From Nanobdellota archaeon (lineage in GTDB: Archaea > Nanoarchaeota > Nanoarchaeia > Parvarchaeales > Parvarchaeaceae), in NCBI GenBank assembly GCA_021834945.1, contig JAKBRA010000013.1, forward strand, positions 1 through 19,217: a DNA stretch of 19,217 bases, read 5' to 3'. Positions 6,349-14,322 of the stretch are shown one piece after another. Numbering within the stretch: position 1 is the stretch's first letter; each line of letters opens with the position of its first letter. A model generated the notes under the pieces. It made no database searches, was not told where the DNA came from, and saw nothing but the letters and a program-made list of their open reading frames with translations. A program made the translations under genes and the position numbers.

Positions 6349-8125
6349 AATATTCCTGAACATTTTTGTACATTTTATTGAATTCGTTCCAAAGCTCGTC
6401 AGGCATGTGCTTTTCAAATTTTTTGAAGAAAACCTTTACTTCATCTAATTCCTTTAGCCATCCCTTTTTATCAAAGTAGAATAATTCTTTGAGTTTATCT
6501 TTTCCGATGTTTAATCCTTTTAAATCCAAATCTTTTATGTCTGGTATAAATCCAATCGGGAGTTCAAGCGCATTTACTTTTCCATCAACCCTGTCAATCA
6601 TCCATTTTAGCACTCTGAAGTTTTCACTGAAACCCGGCCAGGTATAATTTCCTTTTTCATCTTTTCTAAACCAATTTACGTTAAAAACCTTCGGCGGTGT
6701 TTTTATTCTTTTAGCTACATCGAACCAATGCTTAAAATAATCACCCATATTATAACCGCAAAAGGCAAGCATAGACATCGGATCTGACCTTACTACGCCA
6801 GTAGAGCCTGACTGAGCTGCAGTTGTCTCCGCCCTAGTCATAGCTCCCAATAGAATACCCTGCTCAAAGCTCTTGGCTTCATATACTAAAGGAATAAGCG
6901 AAGAACGTCTGCCGCCGAACAGAATTAATGACAGATTAACGCCTTTTGGATCCTTGTATGCTTGAGATTTAAAAGGATACTGTTTTAACGGCGTAGTAAA
7001 CCTTGAATTTTTATGAGCTGCACTCCTTTCACTCCCAGGATGCCACTCTGCACCAGTCCAGTCATATAAAGTTTCGGGAGGCTCACTTAAACCTTCCCAC
7101 CAAGGTTCATTTGTCTTTGGATTTAAAGCGACATTTGTAAAAATAGTGTTTTTCTTTAAAGAATCCAGGATATTTGGATTGCTACTAGGGCCTGTGCCAT
7201 ACGCAACCCCAAAGAAACCATTTTCAGGATTGATACCACGCAGTTCTCCTTCTTTACCTACAAAAAGCCAGCTTATGTCATCTCCGACAGTTCTTGCATA
7301 GAAGTCTTTGAAATCACTTGGAGGATTTATCATTGCCAAGTTTGTTTTGCCGCTTGCGCTTGGCAGTGCACCGCTTATGTAATATTTTTTATTTCTTTTT
7401 TTATTTTCTACTTCAAGTAAAAACATATGCTCTGCTAACCAACCTTCTTCCCTCGCGGCTACGCTTGCTATTCTTAAGGCATGTGGTTTTTTGCTTAATA
7501 CTGCATTTCCCCCATATTCTGTGTTTATGCTCATCAATAACCATTCATCAGGAAAATGACATATGTACCTATTTTCTAGGCTTAAATCGCCAGTGGAATG
7601 CAGCGCTCTTACATATTTTTTCTTTCTTTTTAGTTCATTTACTGCAACATTTCCCATTCTTGTAAGTATGCGCATATTTACAACGACATATGCACTGTCT
7701 GTTATTTCAACACCAACCTGAGAAAAATCAGAGTTTTCCGGGCCCATGAGGTAAGGAACAACGTACATTGTTCTTCCTTTCATCGCTCCGTTGAAAAGAT
7801 CCCACATCATTTTAAACGCTTTTTCCTTTTTCATCCATCTATTTGTCGGGCCTGCTTCCTCTTCACTGTCAGTGCATATTAAAGTCCGGTCTTCTACCCG
7901 CGCAACATCATTTTTCTGCGTACGATAAAGATAGCTGTTCTTGTACTTCCTTTCATTAAGCTTTATCCATTTTCCTTCACTTGTAAGCAGATTTGTTAAC
8001 TCTTTATTTTCTTCATCAGAGCCATCGCACCAGTATACTTTATCCGGTTTTGTCCTTTTTCTTACTTCCTCGACCCATGAAATCAAAGAACTCGGTAAGG
8101 ACTCTACCTGTTTGTTGTCAAGCAT
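6347..8125 (-). CDS. pckG: Phosphoenolpyruvate carboxykinase, GTP type
   Basis: A 592-residue cytoplasmic enzyme that interconverts oxaloacetate + GTP and PEP + GDP + CO2, the entry to gluconeogenesis. Motifs, counted from ATG 8125: Arg76 (VARVEDRT) for oxaloacetate; Lys212/213 (YGGNAVLSKK) and His233 (WLAEHM) as metal ligands; the P-loop LPSASGKTN (254-262, Lys260); Asp282/283 (TVGDDISW); Arg406 (FGGRRSSLIPLVYEA). The length is normal for the family. The P-loop residue that is usually the hyper-reactive Cys (PSACGKTN) is Ser258 here. The start is open: ATG 8125 has AGGTGA 8 nt before it, but a GTG at 8137, inside that same motif, lies 27 nt from the TATA box and could be a leaderless start (596 residues). 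The gene is divergent from the AAA ATPase. Confidence 0.95.
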   Translation of the reverse strand: MLDNKQVESLPSSLISWVEEVRKRTKPDKVYWCDGSDEENKELTNLLTSEGKWIKLNERKYKNSYLYRTQKNDVARVEDRTLICTDSEEEAGPTNRWMKKEKAFKMMWDLFNGAMKGRTMYVVPYLMGPENSDFSQVGVEITDSAYVVVNMRILTRMGNVAVNELKRKKKYVRALHSTGDLSLENRYICHFPDEWLLMSINTEYGGNAVLSKKPHALRIASVAAREEGWLAEHMFLLEVENKKRNKKYYISGALPSASGKTNLAMINPPSDFKDFYARTVGDDISWLFVGKEGELRGINPENGFFGVAYGTGPSSNPNILDSLKKNTIFTNVALNPKTNEPWWEGLSEPPETLYDWTGAEWHPGSERSAAHKNSRFTTPLKQYPFKSQAYKDPKGVNLSLILFGGRRSSLIPLVYEAKSFEQGILLGAMTRAETTAAQSGSTGVVRSDPMSMLAFCGYNMGDYFKHWFDVAKRIKTPPKVFNVNWFRKDEKGNYTWPGFSENFRVLKWMIDRVDGKVNALELPIGFIPDIKDLDLKGLNIGKDKLKELFYFDKKGWLKELDEVKVFFKKFEKHMPDELWNEFNKMYKNVQEY

Positions 8126-8334
8126 CGCTAATTTCACCTACAATCCCAAAGATTTAATGTTAAATAAAACTAAATCAAAAGCCAAAACACATTATTAATA
8201 TTCATTCAATTGATTTATAGTTTTTTATCCAATACTAATAATCAAAAACTGGTTTTCACTTTTATTCAAAGTTAAAATTAACGATTCAAAAATAATTAAA
8301 AGCTTAAATATTGAAAGTTTCCAAAGGATTAGAT
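8126..8334. promoter_or_regulatory. Divergent promoter region between pckG and the AAA ATPase gene
   Basis: About 200 nt, very AT-rich, with no RNA gene or ORF seen. On the minus strand AGGTGA (8134-8139) precedes pckG, and TTTTATTTAA (8160-8169) is its TATA box. On the plus strand CTTAAATA (8303-8310) lies 28 nt upstream of ATG 8335. The central 130 nt have no clear palindrome, but this is the longest gene-free stretch between complete genes in the window and so has room for a regulator site. Confidence 0.55.
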
Positions 8335-9762
8335 ATGGTTTTCAGCAATAATGCAATAGACTCTTTGTATACGTCTAAAAAAGAAATAGAAGAATTAGTG
8401 AAGGGCAATAAAGACAACAAAAAATTGAATGAGATAATAAAAAGCAAGGGAGTAAAACTTGAGGAGTTACTTAGCACAGAGGTAAAGTTAGAGTATGATA
8501 ATCTTGGCATAAGTACCTCTTACTTAACAAGAGATTACGAAAGCAATGTTGTCAACCTAATAGGCATACTTGAAGACGTAAAAGAATTTTCAAAAAGCGC
8601 TTACAAAAAGATACGGTTTGACATTGACCACAATGAAAATGATGGAAGCTATTACGTAAAAGCATTTGATGAAAAAGATGAAAATTTATTCTATTTAAGA
8701 TTAGCAAAAGGTTCATTTGATATGAGTGACGGCTCAAAGCATGTCTTTTTGTCTACAGGTATATACAAGAATTTCGCTGAAAAACCCTCGTTTGCAAGGG
8801 AATTATTTTCGATATTAAATGAAAAAGTAATAATAAAAGACATAGAAAAAACGTACAAGGACCTATTGATTGAAGGAACCGATCCTGAGAACGCAAGCAG
8901 CTTAACCGATGTACTCAAAGGTTTGGGGCTAGAAGTTTACAACAGCGATGTAAACATGAAAGCGGTGGGAGGATACAACGATATAAAGGATAGAATAGAA
9001 AGGGAGGTATTCACTCCTTTTGCACATAAAGACATACTAGAAGAGATAAGAAAGCTTACAAGAATAACCAAGAAGAACGAAACAAACAGTGCTTTATTCT
9101 ATGGAGAACCGGGTACTGGTAAAACTTTAATGGCAAGGGTCATATCAAATGAAAATAATCTTAATTTTATATATATGAATATATCACAGATATACTCACA
9201 TTGGTATGGCGATTCTCCAAGGAGAATGGAATCTGCATTTGACATTGTAAACAAATATTCCAAACAGAATGGTAAAACAGTATTATTCATAGATGAGATA
9301 GACTCTTTGGGTAGCAGACAGTACAATGGAAATGAAAGTAATAAGGTATTAAATGTACTACTTACAAAATTGAGCGGAATTAAGTCTGGAGAGAATGAAA
9401 ACCTGCTTTTAATAGGCTGCACAAACTTGATTGAAAATTTAGACCCTGCTTTGGTCTCTAGATTCAAAAGCAAAATTTACTTTAGAAAGCCTGATGAAAA
9501 TGATAGAATGGGAATAATAGCAACATATTCACAGAAACTATCTGAAAATGATATAAAGACATTTGCCAAGAACACTGAAGGACTGACTGGCAGAGACATT
9601 GAATCAATTGTTTCAATAGCAGAAGAAAACCTTGCATATGACATAGCAAACAAAAAAAGGGATTACAGAACGCCAAAAATAGAGGATTACCTGCATGCAA
9701 TAAGTTTATTCAAACAAAGCCATGAGCAAGAAAAGCAGAAAACCAGCGGATTATATAGCTAG
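8335..9762 (+). CDS. AAA ATPase with a novel N-terminal region (Cdc48/proteasome-ATPase class)
   Basis: A 475-residue protein with one AAA module after about 210 residues of unrecognised, charged N-terminal sequence. Counted from ATG 8335: the linker VGGYNDIKDRIEREVF begins near 211; Walker A GEPGTGKT at 257-264 (Lys263); a pore-loop equivalent around Trp290 (SHWYGDS); Walker B VLFIDEID with Asp320 and Glu321; sensor 1 Asn364 (GCTN); arginine finger Arg376 (PALVSRF); and GLTGRDI of the C-terminal helical lid. All catalytic parts are present, so it should be an active hexameric remodeller. The N-terminal region is neither the double-psi barrel of Cdc48 nor the coiled coil of PAN, so its substrate is unknown. 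The ATG is preferred over an upstream TTG (8311), which touches the TATA box. Confidence 0.85.
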   Translation: MVFSNNAIDSLYTSKKEIEELVKGNKDNKKLNEIIKSKGVKLEELLSTEVKLEYDNLGISTSYLTRDYESNVVNLIGILEDVKEFSKSAYKKIRFDIDHNENDGSYYVKAFDEKDENLFYLRLAKGSFDMSDGSKHVFLSTGIYKNFAEKPSFARELFSILNEKVIIKDIEKTYKDLLIEGTDPENASSLTDVLKGLGLEVYNSDVNMKAVGGYNDIKDRIEREVFTPFAHKDILEEIRKLTRITKKNETNSALFYGEPGTGKTLMARVISNENNLNFIYMNISQIYSHWYGDSPRRMESAFDIVNKYSKQNGKTVLFIDEIDSLGSRQYNGNESNKVLNVLLTKLSGIKSGENENLLLIGCTNLIENLDPALVSRFKSKIYFRKPDENDRMGIIATYSQKLSENDIKTFAKNTEGLTGRDIESIVSIAEENLAYDIANKKRDYRTPKIEDYLHAISLFKQSHEQEKQKTSGLYS

Positions 9763-9777
9763 TAATCCGATTAAACC

Positions 9778-9784
9778 TTAAATA
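9778..9784 (+). promoter_or_regulatory. TATA box for the beta-propeller/hydrolase pair
   Basis: TTAAATA, centred 25 nt upstream of ATG 9806, in the 43-nt gap after the AAA gene; it indicates a separate transcript. Confidence 0.5.
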
Positions 9785-9805
9785 ATATTAAAATGTATAG
9801 TAATA

Positions 9806-10765
9806 ATGCAAGAATTAAAGAGTATATTCAAAAATAAGCAATTTAAAAAAATTATACTGCGCCCCCCAAACCATAAACCCGGTTCATTTAGAGGAGCTGG
9901 GGACTTATTAATAAATAATTCTGGATACTGGTTAACCTCTAGAACCAGAACCAAGAAAAAAAGAGGGTATGAGGTCGAAATATTCCATTCGAAAGAGGGG
10001 TATAACTACAAGTTAATTAAAAAAATAAATATAAAAGAATTAGAAAAAAGCTTAAATACTAAATTATCGAGTATTGAAGGCCAGCAGATTCTTTATAATG
10101 AAAAAAAGAAACTTTATTACTTGTACATTTCAGTAGATTTTGGCGATAAAAATGCCCATTTATGGGAAACTATACTTATGAGTTCAACCAACCCTTCAAA
10201 AACCTGGGAAAACAAAGGAGTTGTAATAAAACCTGTAAAGCCATTCAATACTGCAAAAGATTTTAACATAAGCTATATAAATGGCCAATATGTAGGTTTA
10301 TGCAAGGCATACATTGACACAAAAAACCAGCTTAAAGCAGCTTTATTTACAAGCAAAGATGGATTAAGTTGGAAATATGAAGGTGTTCCATTGCTGGGCA
10401 ATAAAAAACAACCCAAAGTATTCGCAATTGACGGAAAACTCTATAAACTTGGCAGTAAAATTATATTCTTAGGTTCTTTAGGTAATTTCTTCAAAAATGG
10501 ATTGACGGCTTCTGACAGAGTATGTGGATTTGAACTGGACTTAAAAGAGAAGAGACTAAAAGAAATTTTTGTAGACAAGTGGGAGATAAAATCGAAATAT
10601 GAAAATAGAGAATACCCTCTTCATACCTATTGTACTCCAGTATTAGATTACAAAAAGAAGGAATGGAAAATAATAATAGAAGCAATAGACCCAAGATATA
10701 CAAAAAGATTGGGTGTATTTGATGTAATAGACAACGTTATAATGTATACCTCAAAAGCATATTAA
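9806..10765 (+). CDS. Glycosidase-like beta-propeller protein
   Basis: A 319-residue soluble protein built of repeated blade-like units, each with a strand-turn-strand core such as GYWLTSRTR, KLYYLYISVDF, GQYVGLCKAYI, SKIIFLGSLG and EWKIIIEAI. The order and the SKDGLSW and TWENKG turns recall the five-bladed propellers of glycoside hydrolases (GH32/43/130-like). Possible acidic residues at the pocket are Asp33 (RGAGDLL), Glu91 (EGQQI) and Asp152 (KDFNISY), which match the one-per-blade placement of those families, but I cannot confirm a catalytic triad. There is no signal peptide, so it should work in the cytoplasm. It is co-transcribed with the alpha/beta hydrolase 7 nt downstream and lies beside the sugar-uptake cluster, which supports a role in carbohydrate or glycoside processing. 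Function inferred; fold moderately sure. Confidence 0.65.
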   Translation: MQELKSIFKNKQFKKIILRPPNHKPGSFRGAGDLLINNSGYWLTSRTRTKKKRGYEVEIFHSKEGYNYKLIKKINIKELEKSLNTKLSSIEGQQILYNEKKKLYYLYISVDFGDKNAHLWETILMSSTNPSKTWENKGVVIKPVKPFNTAKDFNISYINGQYVGLCKAYIDTKNQLKAALFTSKDGLSWKYEGVPLLGNKKQPKVFAIDGKLYKLGSKIIFLGSLGNFFKNGLTASDRVCGFELDLKEKRLKEIFVDKWEIKSKYENREYPLHTYCTPVLDYKKKEWKIIIEAIDPRYTKRLGVFDVIDNVIMYTSKAY

Positions 10766-10772
10766 AAATAAT

Positions 10773-11609
10773 ATGGATCTTGAAAAAATAAGAGCAAAAA
10801 CAAGTGATAATTTGTTTTTGGACGGACTTCTTTACAAATCTGAAAACAATGCAAAAACTATTATTATAAATATCCACGGTACTGCAGGTAATTTTTACAT
10901 ACATAACTTCATAGATAAAATGTCTGTTGAGTATACAAAGAATAATATTGATTTCATGGCTGTCAATAACAGAGGACATGACTTTGTTTCAGAATTCCAA
11001 CAAGCAAGAGGAAAAAATACAAAAATAATCGGATATGCTTACGAAAGATTTGAGGACTGCATATATGACATAAAGGCATGGTTGGATTTTGCATCTAGAT
11101 TAAAATACAAAAATATAATACTGCAAGGACACAGCCTTGGCGCAATAAAAGCTACATACTATGTTTACAAAACAAACGATAAAAGAGTAAATGGCTTGAT
11201 CCTTGCATCTCCTCCTGACATTGTAGGGTTATTTTCTAAAAGAGAGAAGCCGGTTAGTATGATTAATGACTTGTTATTTACGAAAAATAATAATAGTTTC
11301 CAGCTGATATCAAAAAGAACTTTTGAGGAACTTAAAAAAATAGATGGGCCTGCAGATATATTTAACACTTATGACCCAAAAAAGAAATCTGCAATTGAGA
11401 AGATAAACATACCAATATTCGCTTTCTTTGGAAGTATGAATGAGGCCACAATAATGAAACCAATTAAAGCACTAGAAATATTATACAAAAAATCACAAAA
11501 AACGAATTTCAATTTCAAAATTATAAACGGGGCCAATCATATATATTATAAAAAAGAAAAAACAGTAGCAAAAGAAGTTACTAAATGGATAAAACAAAAT
11601 TTTAATTAA
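10773..11609 (+). CDS. Alpha/beta hydrolase fold protein
   Basis: A 278-residue cytoplasmic hydrolase. The oxyanion-side motif is HGTAGN (35-40), the nucleophile elbow GHSLG holds Ser121, and His256 (GANHIYY) completes the triad; the acid is probably Glu224 in FFGSMNEA, since an Asp is not seen at the usual place after strand 7. NRGHD (66-70) is also typical. This suggests an esterase or acyl hydrolase, but the substrate is unknown. It follows the propeller gene by 7 nt without its own TATA box or ribosome-binding motif, so the two are one operon; an esterase that removes acyl groups from a sugar substrate would fit, as inference only. Its last 4 bases overlap, tail to tail, the stop of the ABC ATPase gene on the other strand. 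Confidence 0.8.
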   Translation: MDLEKIRAKTSDNLFLDGLLYKSENNAKTIIINIHGTAGNFYIHNFIDKMSVEYTKNNIDFMAVNNRGHDFVSEFQQARGKNTKIIGYAYERFEDCIYDIKAWLDFASRLKYKNIILQGHSLGAIKATYYVYKTNDKRVNGLILASPPDIVGLFSKREKPVSMINDLLFTKNNNSFQLISKRTFEELKKIDGPADIFNTYDPKKKSAIEKINIPIFAFFGSMNEATIMKPIKALEILYKKSQKTNFNFKIINGANHIYYKKEKTVAKEVTKWIKQNFN

Positions 11610-12592
11610 GCCACTTGTTTTACAAAATTGTTATCTTTATAAATATTGTATTTATTAAGCTTGAAATTTATGGTTGAGCCTACTTCTTTTGGTTTATCTC
11701 CTCTTAGTACCACCATAGATCCATCTTTTATTTCACACATCCAGTAATTTATATCCCCAACAAGTTCATTAGTTACTAATTTTGCTGTCAAAGTACCCCT
11801 TCCAGCAAGAGCCCATTCTGGTCTGAAGCCCCAACTTATTGAATCACTCTTCTTTATGAAACTCATAGGGAAATTTCCTATAAAATCACCGACCCACCTA
11901 TTTTTAGGGAAATTGTACAAATTTTCAAACGAGTCTATTTGTTGGAATTTCCCATTGTTTAAAACTCCTACTCTTGAAGTTATATTTGAGGTTTCTCTCT
12001 GATCGTGGGTAACATAAACAAAGGTGCTGTGAAGCTGTTCACGTAACCTTTTGAGTTCCTCTCTGGCAGTAAATCTTACCCTTGCATCTAGATTTGAGAA
12101 TGGTTCATCTAAAAGAAACATGGAAGGTTCACGTACCAATGCCCTTGCTAATGCAACCCTTTGCTTTTGGCCACCGCTTATTTTTGAAACTGCAGATGGC
12201 AGAATTTCTGAGATACCTAGTAGCTTTGCCGCTGAATTCACTTTCTTTTCAATTTCTTCCTTTTTTAGTCCTGCAATCTTAAGTGGAAATGCAATATTTC
12301 TATAAACATCCATATTTGGGTACAAAGCAAAACTTTGAAACACCATTGCAATATTACGTTTATTCGGGGGCAGTTCTGTAATGTCTTTTCCATCTAAAAA
12401 TATCTTTCCTGAATCAGGTTCTTCTATTCCAACTATAATTTTAAGCAAGGTGCTTTTTCCTGTTCCGGAAGGCCCTAAAATTGCAAAAAGTTCTCCTTCA
12501 TAAATTTTAAGATCGAGATTGTCTATTACTGCTTTTTTACCAAATTTCTTTGTTATGCCTTTCAATTCCAGTTTTACTTTATTGTTTTTCAT
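11606..12592 (-). CDS. Sugar ABC transporter ATP-binding protein (MalK/UgpC type)
   Basis: A 328-residue ATPase that powers the importer from the cytoplasmic side. Walker A GPSGTGKST (40-48), Q-loop Gln86 (VFQSFALYP), signature ISGGQKQR (138-145), Walker B MFLLDEP (158-164) with Glu163, D-loop SNLD, and H-loop His196 (VTHDQRET). After about residue 245 comes a TOBE/OB-like domain (WGFRPEWAL onward), the usual seat of regulation and of complex stability in the MalK family. The region after the H-loop differs from the norm (ETSNITSR in place of EAMxLADR). The gene overlaps the upstream permease by four bases (ATGA) and has a strong GGAGGT 8 nt before its ATG, so it is translated together with the permeases. 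Confidence 0.93.
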   Translation of the reverse strand: MKNNKVKLELKGITKKFGKKAVIDNLDLKIYEGELFAILGPSGTGKSTLLKIIVGIEEPDSGKIFLDGKDITELPPNKRNIAMVFQSFALYPNMDVYRNIAFPLKIAGLKKEEIEKKVNSAAKLLGISEILPSAVSKISGGQKQRVALARALVREPSMFLLDEPFSNLDARVRFTAREELKRLREQLHSTFVYVTHDQRETSNITSRVGVLNNGKFQQIDSFENLYNFPKNRWVGDFIGNFPMSFIKKSDSISWGFRPEWALAGRGTLTAKLVTNELVGDINYWMCEIKDGSMVVLRGDKPKEVGSTINFKLNKYNIYKDNNFVKQVA

Positions 12593-13410
12593 CCTGTTAT
12601 ACCTCCAGTTAAATATATCCCTCTTATATACTTTTGTAGTACTACAGTTAAAATAATTACGGGTATTGAAACAACCGCAGCAAAAGCTGCGGCTTGTATC
12701 AAACTACCTTCAGTTATGTTTATGTATACTATTACCGGTAAAGTTGGCTTTAAAGGTGAAAGTATAACTGCAAATGTAAATTCGTCCCAGGAAGTAAGCC
12801 AAGAAAGTAAAAAAGCCGCTGCTACGCCTGCCTTTGCAAGAGGTACTAACATGGTATAAATCGTTCTAAAAAGACCCATACCATCGACTCTTGCTTGGCT
12901 CTCTAAATCTTTGGGTATAGCCCTAAATGAACCCAATAATATAAATGTTGCTAATGGCAAAGTAAACAACGATTGAGCAAGTGCCAATGCAACAGGGCTG
13001 TCAAATAGCCCTGCCTTTATAAATTCAACCGAAATAGGTATTGCAATTATAAGTGCGGGTACTAAATTTGCTATAAAAAGAAACACCATTATTAAATTTC
13101 CCAGTCTTTTGTTAAGTTTACTTAGACCATAAGCAGCAGGTATTGCTATTGCTAAAGTTATGGCTCCGACCATAAATGCCACTTCCAAGCTTTTAAACAA
13201 AGGCGCAACGAAATGATATTGTGTTAATGCGCTTATGAAGTTAGCTAATGTCAATTTAACAGGCAATTGTGATGGAAACAACTTGTCAAGAGTTGTCGTA
13301 GTCGGAGAAAAAGAAACCAAAAAAAGTATGTAAAGTGGGTATATAAATATTATTGCAACAATTATGGCTACTGCATACAACAGATATTTCTTAATTTGTT
13401 TGATTTTCAT
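12589..13410 (-). CDS. Sugar ABC transporter permease (MalG type)
   Basis: A 273-residue inner-membrane permease with six predicted helices (first at about 10-33). The EAA loop that docks the ATPase is at about 169-190: DLESQARVDGMGLFRTIYTM, with the conserved Asp-Gly (176-177). The extracytoplasmic loop after helix 1 (SPTTTTLDKLFP) and the later SWDEFTFAVIL segment are typical of the CUT1 family (MalG, LacG). It lies one base downstream of the MalF-type permease (TGA, one base, ATG), with GAGGT 11 nt upstream. With that protein it forms the heterodimeric pore. Confidence 0.93.
   Translation of the reverse strand: MKIKQIKKYLLYAVAIIVAIIFIYPLYILFLVSFSPTTTTLDKLFPSQLPVKLTLANFISALTQYHFVAPLFKSLEVAFMVGAITLAIAIPAAYGLSKLNKRLGNLIMVFLFIANLVPALIIAIPISVEFIKAGLFDSPVALALAQSLFTLPLATFILLGSFRAIPKDLESQARVDGMGLFRTIYTMLVPLAKAGVAAAFLLSWLTSWDEFTFAVILSPLKPTLPVIVYINITEGSLIQAAAFAAVVSIPVIILTVVLQKYIRGIYLTGGITG
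12601..12606 (-). promoter_or_regulatory. Strong ribosome-binding site of the ABC ATPase
   Basis: GGAGGT, 8 nt before ATG 12592, inside the 3' end of the permease gene; the best Shine-Dalgarno match found in the window. Confidence 0.7.
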
Positions 13411-13411
13411 A

Positions 13412-14269
13412 TCAATCAGCTACCTCATAAACTCCCATTAGCTTCTTTCTGAATACAACTATTAATGCAAAGCCTAAAACAAAAGCGAAGAGGATAGTTG
13501 CTGATGAAAGAGAATAATATAAAGTAGAAGTCGTTGAATAAAATTCATAAGTTATTGTAGTAAGAAGCGGTGGATTATATCCAAATAGTATCAAAGGCAA
13601 CGCAAAAATATTAAATTCTGCGATCCCTCTAACTATTAAAGCTATTGTAACGAAATCAGCTATATTAGGCAGAGTTATGCTAAAAAATCTTCTTATTGGG
13701 CCGGCACCATCAACTGCAGCTGCATTATATAATTCTGGAGGGATCTGGCTCATACCTGCGAAAAGAATTAATGCGACTATTGGCGTTGTTTTCCAGGAGT
13801 CTGCAAGCATTGTTGTAAATAAGGTCATATAGGTATTTGCATACCAATTTATTGCGTGTATTCCAAATAAAGCTAAGAAAGAATTAGCATAACCTCCGAC
13901 AGAAGGGAATATTAATGAAAAAGTATAAGCAGAGACAACTGTAGCTATACCAAAAGGAAGTATGTATATTGTAGAAAATACTGCCTTTCCCTTTAAAGCC
14001 TTTGTAAGTAAAGTAGCAATTATAAATCCAAAGGTAAACTCTATTGTTAAAGCTCCTGCAGTTAATATGAATGTATTCAATATCGCTGAGACTATTCCGT
14101 AATGACTAAGGTCTGTAAAGTTGCTTAAAGTTAATTGTCCTGTAGATGGAGAATGAAAACTTTGAAAGACTGCAGATAAAGCCGGATAAAAAGATATACC
14201 GACTAGGTAAGCCACTAAAGGAAGAATCAAAAGAACAGGAATATATTTACGTTTTATCCTAAATTTCAT
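13412..14269 (-). CDS. Sugar ABC transporter permease (MalF type)
   Basis: A 285-residue permease with six helices and none of the long periplasmic insertion of E. coli MalF. The EAA loop is at about 179-201: ELYNAAAVDGAGPIRRFFSI, with Asp187-Gly188. It is the first gene of a three-gene unit (MalF type, MalG type, ATPase) and has its own TATA box 25 nt upstream, separate from the binding-protein gene that ends 53 nt before it. Making the binding protein from a different promoter allows it to be produced in excess, as is common for ABC importers. Confidence 0.93.
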   Translation of the reverse strand: MKFRIKRKYIPVLLILPLVAYLVGISFYPALSAVFQSFHSPSTGQLTLSNFTDLSHYGIVSAILNTFILTAGALTIEFTFGFIIATLLTKALKGKAVFSTIYILPFGIATVVSAYTFSLIFPSVGGYANSFLALFGIHAINWYANTYMTLFTTMLADSWKTTPIVALILFAGMSQIPPELYNAAAVDGAGPIRRFFSITLPNIADFVTIALIVRGIAEFNIFALPLILFGYNPPLLTTITYEFYSTTSTLYYSLSSATILFAFVLGFALIVVFRKKLMGVYEVAD

Positions 14270-14290
14270 AATACCATATGATTCTTAAAA

Positions 14291-14298
14291 TATTTAAA
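14291..14298 (-). promoter_or_regulatory. TATA box for the permease-ATPase operon
   Basis: TTTAAATA, centred 25 nt upstream of ATG 14269, in the 53-nt gap after the binding-protein gene. It shows that the permeases need not depend on read-through from that gene. Confidence 0.6.
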
Positions 14299-14322
14299 AT
14301 TTTAATGGTTAGTATGAACTGA

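Noticed and set aside
7318..7665. Plus-strand ORF of 115 codons opposite pckG
   Set aside because: A shadow of the strongly conserved PEP carboxykinase gene, with biased Leu/Phe/Cys content.
8311..8334. Upstream TTG start of the AAA ATPase
   Set aside because: It lies directly after the TATA box, so a transcript could not include it; ATG 8335 has the right spacing.
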